64,000 bases of DNA from CAVVMA01 sp963788205. GTDB taxonomy: Bacteria > Desulfobacterota > Binatia > Binatales > Binataceae. Within the stretch, counting starts at the first letter, position 1. Every line of letters starts with the position of its first letter. The translations under genes and the position numbers were made by a program. The stretch lies in contig CAWBGG010000002.1 in NCBI GenBank assembly GCA_963788205.1, positions 992,001 to 1,056,000 of the forward strand, written 5' to 3'. Under the pieces are notes generated by a model. It did no database searches. It was not told the origin of the DNA and saw nothing but the letters and a program-made list of their open reading frames with translations. This document shows, piece by piece, positions 35,852 through 44,992 of the stretch.

Positions 35852-36868
35852 TCAGTTTTTGGCCGCCGCGCGGCCGACCGCGGTCGCGTACAGGTCTTCA
35901 AGTGCTTCTTTAGGTCCGGGCAGCGGGCTCTGCTCGGCAAAATCCACCGCCTGCTGGACCACCTGGCGCACCCGCTCGTCGATCGACTCGCGCAATCGCG
36001 GCAAGTCGTGGCCTTTCTTTTCCAGGTAGAACTCGAAGCGCGGAATCGGATCGCGGCTCTCCCATTGCAGCAATTCCTCTTTTTCGCGATACAGCGCCGG
36101 ATCGTGCTCGCTGTGGCCCCGGTAGCGATACGTCTTGCATTCGATCAGCGCGGGACCGCCCCCTTCGCGCATCCGCTCGACCACCCGCTCGCTGGTTTCC
36201 AGCACCTCGAGCAGGTCGTTGCCGGAGCATACGTGGCCCTTGAATCCGTACGCGGGCGCGCGGTCGGCGACATCCTCGATCGCCATCTGCTTCTCCACCG
36301 GCGTCGAATAGGCGTAGCGATTGTTCTCACATACGAAGAGCACCGGCAGCTTGCGCACGCCGGCGAAGTTCATCGCCTCGTGCACGTCGCCGCGCGAGGC
36401 CGCGCCCTCGCCGAAAAACGCGATCGCTACATGCGGCTCTTTCTTGATCTGAAACTTGAGCGCCGCACCAACCGCAACCGGCAGCGACGAGCCGAGCATC
36501 GAGGTCGAGCCGAAAATTCCGCGCTCCAGGTCACCCGCGTGCAGGAACGAATCCTTGCCGCGCGACAGCCCGGTCTCCTTGCCCATCAGTTGCGCCATCA
36601 GGCGTCCCGGCTCGACCCCGCGCATCAGGAACACGCCCAAGTCGCGATGGAGCGGCGCGACGAAATCGCCGTCGCGCAGCGGCGCGCAGATTCCGGTGAC
36701 GATCGCCTCCTGCCCGGCGCCCGAATAGACGCCGCCGACGATTTTGTTCTGGCGATGGAGCCGCGAGACGCGCTCCTCAAACGAGCGAATCAGCTTGAGC
36801 CAGTAGTAGAGCTGCAGCTCATATTCAACGCGAGAGCCGTTGGTGGATGCGTCATCGGAGTCAGGCAT
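35852..36868 (-). CDS. 2-oxoacid dehydrogenase E1 component, alpha subunit
   Basis: 338 residues. The TPP motif spans FFGEGAASRGDVHEAMNFAG to ENNRYAYSTP; upstream are GGVYSGAGQEAIVTGICAPL and LHRDLGVFLMRG; the phosphorylation-loop region reads YRYRGHSEHDPALYR. It forms the alpha2beta2 E1 with the next gene. ATG 36868 (MPDSDDASTNG) is preferred over an upstream start at 36919 because GGAAAA precedes it and the first 17 residues of the longer form look non-coding. First gene of the operon; the promoter should lie in the 82 bp up to the DUF1028 gene stop. Confidence 0.94.
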   Translation of the reverse strand: MPDSDDASTNGSRVEYELQLYYWLKLIRSFEERVSRLHRQNKIVGGVYSGAGQEAIVTGICAPLRDGDFVAPLHRDLGVFLMRGVEPGRLMAQLMGKETGLSRGKDSFLHAGDLERGIFGSTSMLGSSLPVAVGAALKFQIKKEPHVAIAFFGEGAASRGDVHEAMNFAGVRKLPVLFVCENNRYAYSTPVEKQMAIEDVADRAPAYGFKGHVCSGNDLLEVLETSERVVERMREGGGPALIECKTYRYRGHSEHDPALYREKEELLQWESRDPIPRFEFYLEKKGHDLPRLRESIDERVRQVVQQAVDFAEQSPLPGPKEALEDLYATAVGRAAAKN

Positions 36869-36950
36869 CGGCTTTTCCGGGAGCAAGTGCCGGACTTTTA
36901 GATTACTCCAACGCGCCAAACCGGAAAAAGCTTGGAACCGACCTTCATAG

Positions 36951-37871
36951 TCATTCCAACGCTGTGCGGATCTTTGCCAGCAGCACAGGATCGTTGAGAA
37001 ACAGTCCGGCCTTGGGCAGCCGTTCGGTCAGGATTGCCCAGTTGCGATTGTGCGCGAAGACCTGGCGGAAAAGCGGCAGTGATTCATCGACCCGGCCCGA
37101 CACAGCCATCAGGATCGCCCGCCAGTACATATTCTCCACGCTCTCCGGCGCAACGCGGCCCGCCGCCGCGAGCGCTTCGGACGCGGCGGCCAAGTCGCCA
37201 CGCGACGCGGCCTCACCAGCCGCCGCGCGATAAAGCATCGCGCGCCCTTGGCCCAGCAGCCGGCGCATCTCAGCCAGCGGCTCGGGATGGTCGTCGACTC
37301 GCAGGTCGAAGTTCTTTTCCCACGGCTTCGCGCCCGGCTTTCCGCTCGCCACTACCAGCGCCGCCGACTGCCGGCCGCGGATATCGCCGCCGGCCGCCTC
37401 GGCCGCATCCAGCGCCGCGAGCATCCGGGCGGCAAGGTCTCCGCCGGTCTGCGTGAACGCCTGCGCCATCGCCGGCCAGACCTGATCGTTGAGCATCATG
37501 TTGGCTTGCACCGAAAAATTCTCGCCGGCGATGTGCCCGGCCGCCTCGATCGTGTTGGCGCCGGTATGCACCGCGACGCGCCCCGCCGCGTCGATCATCG
37601 CGACTTGCCGCGTTTCGCGTCCCGCGTCTTCGGCGAGCAATTGCGCGAGAGCCTCGGGCGCGCTGTGCCCCAGGCGCATCAAGTCGAGCCCGCGACTGCC
37701 GTAGGCCAGGTCGCCCATCGCCTGGGTCGCGACCGCGCCGACGTTGGCCTCGGCCCACGTCACCGCGGCGCCGACCGCGAAATAATGCGATTGCACCGCG
37801 GCGCCCAGCTCTCCGGTGGCGGGGTCGCGCGCGACGATTGAGTAAGTATGGATAAGCGGCGAAAAATCCAT
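36951..37871 (-). CDS. DUF1028 family protein (Ntn-hydrolase-like fold)
   Basis: 306 residues. N-terminal DUF1028 domain: HTYSIVARDPATGELGAAVQ, AVTWAEANVGAVATQAMGDL, a second block VHTGANTIEAAGHIAGENFS and GGDIRGRQSAALVVASG. The C-terminal ~90 residues (AAAGEAASRGDLAAASEALA...) form two or three TPR-like helical pairs, as is common in this family. DUF1028 proteins are predicted Ntn-type hydrolases without a proven general substrate. ATG 37871 is chosen as it directly precedes the domain and has AGGTG upstream; ATG 37916 is the alternative. Divergent from the GNAT gene. Confidence 0.85.
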   Translation of the reverse strand: MDFSPLIHTYSIVARDPATGELGAAVQSHYFAVGAAVTWAEANVGAVATQAMGDLAYGSRGLDLMRLGHSAPEALAQLLAEDAGRETRQVAMIDAAGRVAVHTGANTIEAAGHIAGENFSVQANMMLNDQVWPAMAQAFTQTGGDLAARMLAALDAAEAAGGDIRGRQSAALVVASGKPGAKPWEKNFDLRVDDHPEPLAEMRRLLGQGRAMLYRAAAGEAASRGDLAAASEALAAAGRVAPESVENMYWRAILMAVSGRVDESLPLFRQVFAHNRNWAILTERLPKAGLFLNDPVLLAKIRTALE

Positions 37872-38003
37872 AGCGGCACCTGTATCACTTGCGCGAGTCG
37901 CTATCGACTCATTCATAGGCGACTGTGAAGCGCCCGTACAGTGACTGCGCCAACTCGCTCCGCCGGTGGGCAATCGGGCAAAGTTCGGGTTACACTTCAT
38001 CCA

Positions 38004-38627
38004 ATGTGCCCGACGAGCGAAATCGTGCGCCTGGGGGAATCCCAAGTCGAGCAGGCCGGTGCGCTGCTCGCGCGCGCTTTCCAGGATGATCCGCTGTCCG
38101 CCTACACGGTGCCCGACCGCGCCGAGCGCGCGCGCGTGATGCCAGCGTTTTACGCGCGGATGGTCCGGTTCGGAGTTATCGCCGGCGAGGTCTATACGAC
38201 GCCGGGTGTTATGGAGAGCGTCGCACTCTGGCTACCACCAGATGTCCAATGGACGCGCGAGCGAATTCAAGCCGCCGGGCTCCATGAGCTTTCGAGCCTT
38301 GTCGGCGCCGACGCGATTGCGCGCTATCGCGAAGTGGTCGGTCCCGAGGCCCAGGCGCGTGAGCGCGACATGACCGAGCCCTACTGGTATCTGCTGCTGC
38401 TCGGCGTCGAGCCGGCGCGCCAGCGCCACGGCCTGGGCGGCGCGTTGATCACGCCGATACTGGAACGCGAGCGCCGCGAAGGCCATCTCTGTTACGTGGA
38501 GACCGAGAATCCGCGCAACGTCGCTTTCTATCAGCGCCACGGGTTCGAGCCGATCATCGACGGCCAAGCCGCCGGAAAAACCGGCGTCCGCTTCTGGACA
38601 TTTCGGAAACCGGCAAAGCTAGGATAA
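38004..38627 (+). CDS. GNAT-family N-acetyltransferase
   Basis: 207 residues. IVRLGESQVEQAGALLARAF, VMESVALWLPPD, YWYLLLLGVEPARQRHGLGG (the CoA-binding R/Q-x-x-G-x-G/A loop) and NVAFYQRHGFEPI are typical of a GNAT subfamily often annotated as environment-dependent or toxin-modifying acetyltransferases. No substrate is evident. ATG 38004 follows the conserved start; a longer start at 37941 is poorly supported. Divergent from the DUF1028 gene with 132 bp between. Confidence 0.88.
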   Translation: MCPTSEIVRLGESQVEQAGALLARAFQDDPLSAYTVPDRAERARVMPAFYARMVRFGVIAGEVYTTPGVMESVALWLPPDVQWTRERIQAAGLHELSSLVGADAIARYREVVGPEAQARERDMTEPYWYLLLLGVEPARQRHGLGGALITPILERERREGHLCYVETENPRNVAFYQRHGFEPIIDGQAAGKTGVRFWTFRKPAKLG

Positions 38628-38775
38628 CCGCTCAGCTCAGCGCGAACTCTGACTCCCTCTGGCCTCGTCGCGCCCGGCTTAAGCAACTCCGCCGCTCCTC
38701 CAAGGCTCGAAAGACACATCGCACCGTGCTTGACACAAAAGTCACTAAATTCTCGGCAAGCCCAACTGCGAACTC

Positions 38776-41238
38776 TCAGGCGGCTAGGAGGACGGCCTCA
38801 CATTCGTGTTCGAACAACCACCGCTCATCATGCGATGAGTTTCCCTTTTCCAGGCCAAGTTGTAACGCCAACTCGTTCTTCAAGGCTCCAACCGCTGGTG
38901 GCAGGCGCTCACTCAAAAGCTGAGTATGGACACGGATCGCCTCCGAACGACGGCCCAACCCGACCAACGCGTGTAGCATTAAGACGGGACCGATTCCTCG
39001 CGAAGGGGCCTGCTGAACTTGAGCTAGGGCGTCTTCATATTCGCGTGCCTTCAACCTCACTATCGCGAGCGCATTACGAAAGTATCTCCGCTGCTCATAA
39101 TACGGCACACGCACTGCAGCCTCCTCGAAGAGCTGCCGGGCTTCATTTACTCGGTCGGTGCGCAGCAGAACCATGCCTCGTATGTGGTGAGCGATCCACT
39201 CGTCGATGGTTTTTGGCGAACCACTCGGCAGAAGTTGGAGCGCCTCACGATAGCGCTTTTGAACTACCAGCACCGATGCCTTCCCGTGTCGCGCCGCTAG
39301 GAAGCCCGGCCACCGCGACATGATGCTATCGTACACTTCCATTGCCTCGTCCAAGCGCGAAAGTACCCGCAGAAGAACGGCCCGCCCTGTCATCGAAAAA
39401 AGATCGAACGGGAAGCGTGCTGTTGCTTCGTCGGCAGCCGCCAGCGCTTCTTCAAATCGCCCCATTATCTTAAGCACGCCCACTCGGCCGTTGACCAACC
39501 GCGAATCGTAGGGGAAACGTTCAATCGCGGCATTGTATTCTTCAAGTGCGCGATCGTACTGGCCTGTGTCTTTGAGGACCTCTGCATACCCGGAGTATGG
39601 CACCGGGATGAATGGAAAATCCTTGCGAGCCTCCTTGTAGGCTCTAAGTGCTTCCTCGTGACTGCCCTCCAAATGCAGCACCGCCGCGAGTCCACAGCGT
39701 GGGACCGATTCGTCGGGAAACTTATCTATCGCTATCTTGTACTGCGCGGTCGCATCATTTATGAGCCCCATTTCCAGCATTGCCTGCGCTCTGCCGGACA
39801 ACGACCAGACCTCGGCCCCGAGCATGTCTATGCATGTCGTATAGACGTCGATCGCCTCGGCAGGACGACCAAGTTGAACGAGTACCGCTGCCTTGCCGCA
39901 GTACAGGGAGCGCTGGTCGAAGAAGCGCTTGACGGCCTCACCGTACACAGCCAGAGCTTCCTCCAGTCGCCACATATCTCGTAGGCTGTCAGCTTCGTGA
40001 TGCCACAAGACAAAAGCTTCGTCCTCGTCTGCATACTCAATCCTCGCCTTCGCGACTGCCTTCAGCACCTCGTCGTACTGCGTCCGCGCGCGCAGTATCC
40101 GAATGTGACCGGTGTCCGCCATGAACCGTTCACCCAAATTCTTCGCGATGTCGAACTCACGCTGTGCGTCGTCGAGTCTTCCGTAGTAAAGATACGCGTC
40201 CGCTTTCTGAATGTGGGCCCAGCTGTCCTCCGGGGCAATTTGGGTGGCTCGCTCGTTCCATTCGAGCGACAGTGAATGTAGACCACGTGACTTAGCGAGC
40301 TGAGCGAGTCGACAAAGCGATTTCGCAGCAAATCCATGGTCATGTCGCGCGATTTGCATGTTGACTAGCTCCGTGGCATAGTCACGCGCTTTCCCCTCCT
40401 CGCCCCTTCGAAGGAGTTGCTCGATCGCGCTCTGTTGCTGCATCACGTTGGTGAACTGCTCGCGAGAGCCACCAACCTCAGAGGTGCTTCTTTCGCCGGT
40501 GTCGTGGTCGGGATCGTCGCGCCACCGCTGAGCTGTCGTTCGAGGTGTCGGCGTCAGGCCAATGGCACTGGCCCAAGCAGCGACTACTGCGCGATAGTTC
40601 CGCTCCGTGGCAAGGAGACGGTAGGCGTTCAGGAGTGCTTCATTTTCCTTCGCCAGTTCTTTGGCCCGCGCTACCTCGGAGAACACTTGGGCCGACAAGG
40701 CGGCCTCTCTAAACAAGGACTTTTCACTGTCATCGCCAAACAGTGAAAGGGGTAATGCGTCCCAGGCCGCGCTTACCTCTCTGATTCTAGGCTGTAATTT
40801 ACCCAGCTCGGCAACGACTCGGAAGACCAGGCCACTGACTTCACACAATTCGAGAGGACGGACGACGTCTGATGAGGGTGGGAGTGGCGCGTTGCAGAGT
40901 CTCTGTAACAATGGGTCGACTAGATCTTGTGAGAGCAAGGCCTCTAGACAGTCGACCAATTCCGTCACGTCGTGTTCGTTCTCTTGGGGGTCTACGGCCA
41001 TCAAGAGCAGCCGCACGGCTCGGTCCAACGACCACTCGACCGCTAGGGACCTCCGAATCTTATCTACTGAGGGTTCCTCAAGGGTGAGTACATCACTCGC
41101 GCCTAACAGAAATTGATCTGCTACTGAAATGGCAAATCCACTCTCTTCGGCGTTGCTGTCGACGCGAAAAACCGAAACTGAATCACCGCGGATACAGACT
41201 GCGACCGCCGCCTGGCCCGACACCAGAGCAAACATCAA
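38776..41238 (-). CDS. TPR-rich protein with unrecognised N-terminal domain
   Basis: 820 residues. The first ~230 residues (VAVCIRGDSVSVFRVDSNAE..., a ~35-residue strand-rich start, then acidic helices) are not recognised. From about 280 to 790 there are ~14 tetratricopeptide-like repeats of 34 residues, such as EAIDVYTTCIDMLG, DATAQYKIAIDKFP, EEALRAYKEARKDFP and RALEEYNAAIERFP. TPR solenoids are protein-binding scaffolds. It overlaps the upstream zinc-ribbon gene by ATGA at 41235-41238, so the two are translationally coupled. Codon use is less GC3-biased than in neighbouring housekeeping genes, suggesting acquisition (inference). Confidence 0.72.
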   Translation of the reverse strand: MMFALVSGQAAVAVCIRGDSVSVFRVDSNAEESGFAISVADQFLLGASDVLTLEEPSVDKIRRSLAVEWSLDRAVRLLLMAVDPQENEHDVTELVDCLEALLSQDLVDPLLQRLCNAPLPPSSDVVRPLELCEVSGLVFRVVAELGKLQPRIREVSAAWDALPLSLFGDDSEKSLFREAALSAQVFSEVARAKELAKENEALLNAYRLLATERNYRAVVAAWASAIGLTPTPRTTAQRWRDDPDHDTGERSTSEVGGSREQFTNVMQQQSAIEQLLRRGEEGKARDYATELVNMQIARHDHGFAAKSLCRLAQLAKSRGLHSLSLEWNERATQIAPEDSWAHIQKADAYLYYGRLDDAQREFDIAKNLGERFMADTGHIRILRARTQYDEVLKAVAKARIEYADEDEAFVLWHHEADSLRDMWRLEEALAVYGEAVKRFFDQRSLYCGKAAVLVQLGRPAEAIDVYTTCIDMLGAEVWSLSGRAQAMLEMGLINDATAQYKIAIDKFPDESVPRCGLAAVLHLEGSHEEALRAYKEARKDFPFIPVPYSGYAEVLKDTGQYDRALEEYNAAIERFPYDSRLVNGRVGVLKIMGRFEEALAAADEATARFPFDLFSMTGRAVLLRVLSRLDEAMEVYDSIMSRWPGFLAARHGKASVLVVQKRYREALQLLPSGSPKTIDEWIAHHIRGMVLLRTDRVNEARQLFEEAAVRVPYYEQRRYFRNALAIVRLKAREYEDALAQVQQAPSRGIGPVLMLHALVGLGRRSEAIRVHTQLLSERLPPAVGALKNELALQLGLEKGNSSHDERWLFEHECEAVLLAA

Positions 41239-42119
41239 ATCACCTCCAGAGTGGCGCCAACCTCGCGAAGCCGGCGTTCGACACGTTTCAGGAGCACCGT
41301 GTCTACCCGAGATTTCGGACTAGAACCGATGACACGCTCGATCGCGCGTCGGTGAATCCCACCGAAGATATGTACCTCGATGAAGTCCGCGCTTTCCGCC
41401 CGTGAAGCTTGCGTTATCAGTATACCCGCGAACCGGGCAGGCGTGGTGGATGCGGTCAGCAGATGTTGGAGTTTCGACTTCGCTAAAATGTGACGCTGCG
41501 ACCAAGTCGCCCTGTAACCCGGAGGCGGGGGCTGACCGGCTATAACCTTGTGCCTCTGGTGAAACAAGAATGAGTTTTCCTCGAAAACACTAGCCCGAAG
41601 TGCGGTGGCGCCTTCCCTAAGCACAATGGAGTATGGACCAAACGCGGTCACGCCCCTTCCGTCGAGCGACAGCGCGGCGTAGGAAATTCGATCATGAAAA
41701 TTCGGCAGTATCGTCGATTCGGCGGCAGTTCGTCCTCGGTCCCATTTATTATTTTCCGGCATTCTCGAGCCGGATGCTACTTGTTGGTGGTATGACACCC
41801 AGACGACATTGTCCGACATCACGATATCGTCAAGTACCCCCAACGAACGTGCGACGACGGCCTTTGAACCGAGGACCGCGACGCCAAACTGGTTCAGTAT
41901 GTCCAGGCAATTCCTGGCTTCCGCCGAGACTTCCGCTGCGTGCAACCTCGCGTCGAGGGCCTCAATCTCGGTCTTCAGTTCTGCGGCCCTAAGGTTTGGG
42001 CAGCCGTTGTCCCTTCCGCAGACAGGGCAGTCGCGTAGATGTGCCGGAACCGCTGCTCCGCATTCGCACAGATGCTCGGCGTCACCGGCGTCCGACGCTT
42101 TCCCTTTCCGAGAAACCAT
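41235..42119 (-). CDS. Zinc-ribbon protein of unknown function, coupled to TPR gene
   Basis: 294 residues. The N-terminus has a double zinc-knuckle (CECGAAVPAHLRDCPVCGRD, then GCPN), followed by a helix (AAELKTEIEALDARLHAAEV), a middle region with VVWVSYHQQVASG and FHDRISYAALSLDGRGVTAFG, and a C-terminal domain with EENSFLFHQRHKVIAGQPPP, HILAKSKLQHLL and EVHIFGGIHRRAIERVIG. No family recognised. ATG 42119 places the zinc ribbon near the start; a longer frame to 42206 is unlikely. Coupled translation with the TPR gene suggests a complex. The pair may be a conflict or stress module, but nothing catalytic is visible. Confidence 0.62.
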   Translation of the reverse strand: MVSRKGKASDAGDAEHLCECGAAVPAHLRDCPVCGRDNGCPNLRAAELKTEIEALDARLHAAEVSAEARNCLDILNQFGVAVLGSKAVVARSLGVLDDIVMSDNVVWVSYHQQVASGSRMPENNKWDRGRTAAESTILPNFHDRISYAALSLDGRGVTAFGPYSIVLREGATALRASVFEENSFLFHQRHKVIAGQPPPPGYRATWSQRHILAKSKLQHLLTASTTPARFAGILITQASRAESADFIEVHIFGGIHRRAIERVIGSSPKSRVDTVLLKRVERRLREVGATLEVI

Positions 42120-42204
42120 ATAGACTAGACGAGCATAGGAGAGAGGGCACCGTACAGTCCAGTTCGATTGGGTACGAAAATCGGTCAGGCGCAGAAATCG
42201 GCGC

Positions 42205-42498
42205 ATGGCCCGACCGTGTTTGGATCATCGCGGGCGGCGACCGGAACCGCAAGCAGTCGGCGAGCTAAAAATTGGGCGGCCACCGGGCAATCGGGGCAAG
42301 CCGTCGCTTCAATTGGTCCCTTTGGGGCAGGATGACGATCCGTTGGAACAAGGCGACGATCTGATCGACCGGCTGCTCGAACAGCATCCGGGACTTCGAC
42401 GGCTGCTTGAGCGGCGGCTCCGCGAAGCGAGCCTCTCTCTGGCGGCGGCGACGCGGCGGCTCGCGAGCAAGCCGCGGCGTGCGCGCACCCGCGCGTGA
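42205..42498 (+). CDS. Small hypothetical protein upstream of cofG (doubtful)
   Basis: Up to 97 residues. The second half (DDLIDRLLEQHPGLRRLLER...) is an amphipathic helix with coding-like codon choice; the first half looks random and the true start may lie inside. It ends 47 bp before cofG. In another plus frame, 42190-42268 reads EIGAWPDRVWIIAGGDRNRK... and a stop, possibly the tail of an unrelated lost gene. No function assigned. Confidence 0.35.
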   Translation: MARPCLDHRGRRPEPQAVGELKIGRPPGNRGKPSLQLVPLGQDDDPLEQGDDLIDRLLEQHPGLRRLLERRLREASLSLAAATRRLASKPRRARTRA

Positions 42499-42545
42499 GG
42501 CTTGGTTGCCTCACTACACTTGATGACCTATAACCGCGATCAGTC

Positions 42546-43751
42546 ATGGCACTGGAGCAATCTGTTCATTCCGCGAACCCCGCGGACTTTCCGATTCGCG
42601 ATTCTGTTCGCGACATTCTGGATCGAGCGCTCGGGGGCCGCCGCCTGTCCGAATCCGACGCGATCGCGCTGATCGAATGCTCCGCCGACGAGCTGCCCGC
42701 GGTTCTCTGTGCCGCCGCTACGCTGCGCGACGCGGCCAAGGGGCGCGACGTCACCTACTCGCGCAAGGTGTTCCTGCCGGTCACCAATCTGTGCCGCGAT
42801 CGCTGCACCTATTGCACGTTCCGCAAGGACCCCGGCGATCTCGGCGCATGGACGATGATGCCCGACGAAATCGCCCAATGGTCGCGAGCGGGGCGCAAGC
42901 TCGGCTGCAAAGAGGCGCTGATGTGCCTGGGGGACAAGCCCGAAGTCAGTTTCCGCGAGTATCGCGAGACCCTCAAAGCGCTCGGCGTCCGCACCACGAT
43001 CGAATACGTCGGCCGCGCCTGCGAGCTGGCGCTCGCGGAAGGATTACTGCCCCACACCAACGCCGGCCTGATGACGCGCGACGAGATGCGCTCGCTGCGC
43101 CCGCTCAACGCCAGCATGGGATTGATGCTCGAGAATATTTCGCCACGGCTGCGCGCGCGCGGCGGAGTCCATCAGGCCGCGCCCGACAAGGATCCCGCGC
43201 TGCGGATGCAGATGATCGACGAAGCCGGCGAGCTCAGGATCCCGTTCACCACCGGAATTCTGCTCGGCATCGGAGAAACGCCCGCCGAGCGCGCCCAGAG
43301 CCTGATCGCGATTCGCGATACGCATGAGCGCCACGGTCATATTCAGGAAGTGATTATCCAGAACTTCCGCGCCAAGCCCGACATCGCGATGGCCGCTGCG
43401 CCCGAGCCCGGCGAGTTCGAGATGGCGCGCGCGATCGCGACCGCGCGCCTGGTGCTGGGCGGCAAGATGAACGTGCAGGCGCCGCCCAATCTGTCGCCCA
43501 ATTCGATCGAGCTGTTCTTAAGCGCCGGAATCAACGATTGGGGCGGCATCTCGCCGCTCAGCAAGGACTACGTCAACCCCGAGGCGCCGTGGCCGCATAT
43601 CGCGGTGCTCGCCGAGCGCTGCGCGCGCGCGGGTTTTCGGCTCGCCGAGCGGCTGGCAATCTACCCCGAATACATCAATGATGAATGGCTGGACCCGGTA
43701 CTCGCGCCGCGCGTGAACCGGCTGGCGGTCGAGACTGGAGGTGACTTGTGA
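42546..43751 (+). CDS. cofG: 7,8-didemethyl-8-hydroxy-5-deazariboflavin (Fo) synthase subunit CofG
   Basis: 401 residues. Radical-SAM enzyme; with CofH it builds the F420 chromophore Fo, CofG closing the deazaflavin ring on the CofH product. The [4Fe-4S] motif is in NLCRDRCTYCTFRKDPGD (Cx3Cx2C); the barrel continues with EALMCLGDKPEVSF, HTNAGLMTRDEMRSLRPLN, TGILLGIGETPAERA and QNFRAKPDIAM. The cluster motif and the place before CofH separate it from CofH and MqnC-like relatives. It overlaps the next gene by 4 nt. First clear gene of the F420 operon. The ATG start follows a ~25-residue non-barrel N-terminus. Confidence 0.95.
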   Translation: MALEQSVHSANPADFPIRDSVRDILDRALGGRRLSESDAIALIECSADELPAVLCAAATLRDAAKGRDVTYSRKVFLPVTNLCRDRCTYCTFRKDPGDLGAWTMMPDEIAQWSRAGRKLGCKEALMCLGDKPEVSFREYRETLKALGVRTTIEYVGRACELALAEGLLPHTNAGLMTRDEMRSLRPLNASMGLMLENISPRLRARGGVHQAAPDKDPALRMQMIDEAGELRIPFTTGILLGIGETPAERAQSLIAIRDTHERHGHIQEVIIQNFRAKPDIAMAAAPEPGEFEMARAIATARLVLGGKMNVQAPPNLSPNSIELFLSAGINDWGGISPLSKDYVNPEAPWPHIAVLAERCARAGFRLAERLAIYPEYINDEWLDPVLAPRVNRLAVETGGDL

Positions 43752-44992
43752 ACCTCGCCGAACTTCGCGACTACGTCAACGAAATCGAAGCGACTCCGCT
43801 CGATGTCCTGATCAATCATGCGTCGGGAACCGTGCGGGCCGCGCTGGAAAAAAGCCGCCGCCGCGAAGAGCTCACCACCGACGAGGGACTCGCGCTCTAC
43901 ACCGCCGAGGGCGACGACTTACGCGCCACCGTCAAGTGCGCCGATCTCGCGCGGGCCGAAGATGTCGGCGACGAAGTCACCTACGTCGTCAATCGGAACA
44001 TCAATTTCACCAATATCTGTTTCGTGGGATGCCAGTTCTGCGGCTTCAAGCGCCAGAAATGGGAGTCCGACGCCTACGACCATGCCGACGAGGTCATCCT
44101 CGCCAAGGTCGCCGACGCCAAAGCCCGCGGCGCCACCGAAATCTGCATGCAGGGCGGAATCAATCCCGACATGCCGCCATTCAAATATCGCGACCTGCTG
44201 CGCGCGATCAAGCACGAGTTCCCCGAGATTCACGTGCACGCCTTCTCGCCGATGGAGATTATGTACGGCGCGCGGCGCGTGCAGATGGACTATCCGGAAT
44301 ATATCGGGATGCTCCGCGATACCGGCCTGGGCTCGATTCCCGGCACCGCCGCCGAAATCCTCGACGACAGCGTGCGCGAGATCTTAAGCCACAAGAAAGT
44401 CGATGTCGCCGCGTGGGTGGATATCATCACCACCGCGCATGCGCTCGGCGTGCCGACCACCTCTACGATCATGTACGGTCATCTTGAGAGCCCGCGTCAC
44501 GTCGTCAATCATCTGAGCCTGCTGCGCGATATTCAGAAGCAGACCCACGGTTTCACCGAGTTCGTGCCGCTGCGCTTTATCCATGAGAATACGGTCCTGT
44601 TCCGCAAAGGACTGGTCACGCCGCCCGAGACCGGTCTGCCCGATCTCAGGATGTATGCCTTCGCACGCCTGTTCCTGCGCGGCGCGATTGACAATATCCA
44701 GACCTCGTGGGTCAAGCTCGGGGTCGATCTCGCGGCGCTGACCCTTAAGGCCGGATGCAACGACTTTTCGGGTACGCTGATGGAGGAGAGCATCACGGCG
44801 CAGGCCGGCGGCACCGCCGGCGAGTTCGTGCCGGTCGATGTGATCGAGGAAAAAGCGCGTGACATGGGCCGCGTCGCGGTCGAGCGCAATACCACCTACC
44901 GCAAACTCTACGGAAGAAAGGCCCCCAATGGAGCGCGGCCGAGTGAACCCCAAATCGATCACCACGCTGGCGGGGGGAGTGGGTGCGGCTAG
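43748..44992 (+). CDS. cofH: 5-amino-6-(D-ribitylamino)uracil:L-tyrosine 4-hydroxyphenyl transferase CofH
   Basis: 414 residues. Radical-SAM enzyme joining a tyrosine-derived fragment to the ribitylaminouracil of riboflavin synthesis. The cluster motif is in NICFVGCQFCGFKRQKWE; further landmarks are EICMQGGINPDMPPFKYR, HVHAFSPMEIMYGARR, GLGSIPGTAAEILDD, TSTIMYGHLESPRHVV and NDFSGTLMEESITAQAGG. GTG 43748 overlaps the cofG stop (GTGA). The last ~20 residues overlap the start of cofD (44928). Separate CofG and CofH, rather than a fused FbiC, distinguishes this from the actinobacterial arrangement. Confidence 0.95.
   Translation: MNLAELRDYVNEIEATPLDVLINHASGTVRAALEKSRRREELTTDEGLALYTAEGDDLRATVKCADLARAEDVGDEVTYVVNRNINFTNICFVGCQFCGFKRQKWESDAYDHADEVILAKVADAKARGATEICMQGGINPDMPPFKYRDLLRAIKHEFPEIHVHAFSPMEIMYGARRVQMDYPEYIGMLRDTGLGSIPGTAAEILDDSVREILSHKKVDVAAWVDIITTAHALGVPTTSTIMYGHLESPRHVVNHLSLLRDIQKQTHGFTEFVPLRFIHENTVLFRKGLVTPPETGLPDLRMYAFARLFLRGAIDNIQTSWVKLGVDLAALTLKAGCNDFSGTLMEESITAQAGGTAGEFVPVDVIEEKARDMGRVAVERNTTYRKLYGRKAPNGARPSEPQIDHHAGGGSGCG

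Noticed and set aside
36008..36901. Plus-strand frame of 297 codons
   Set aside because: Antisense to E1alpha with no domain; E1alpha motifs are complete on the other strand.
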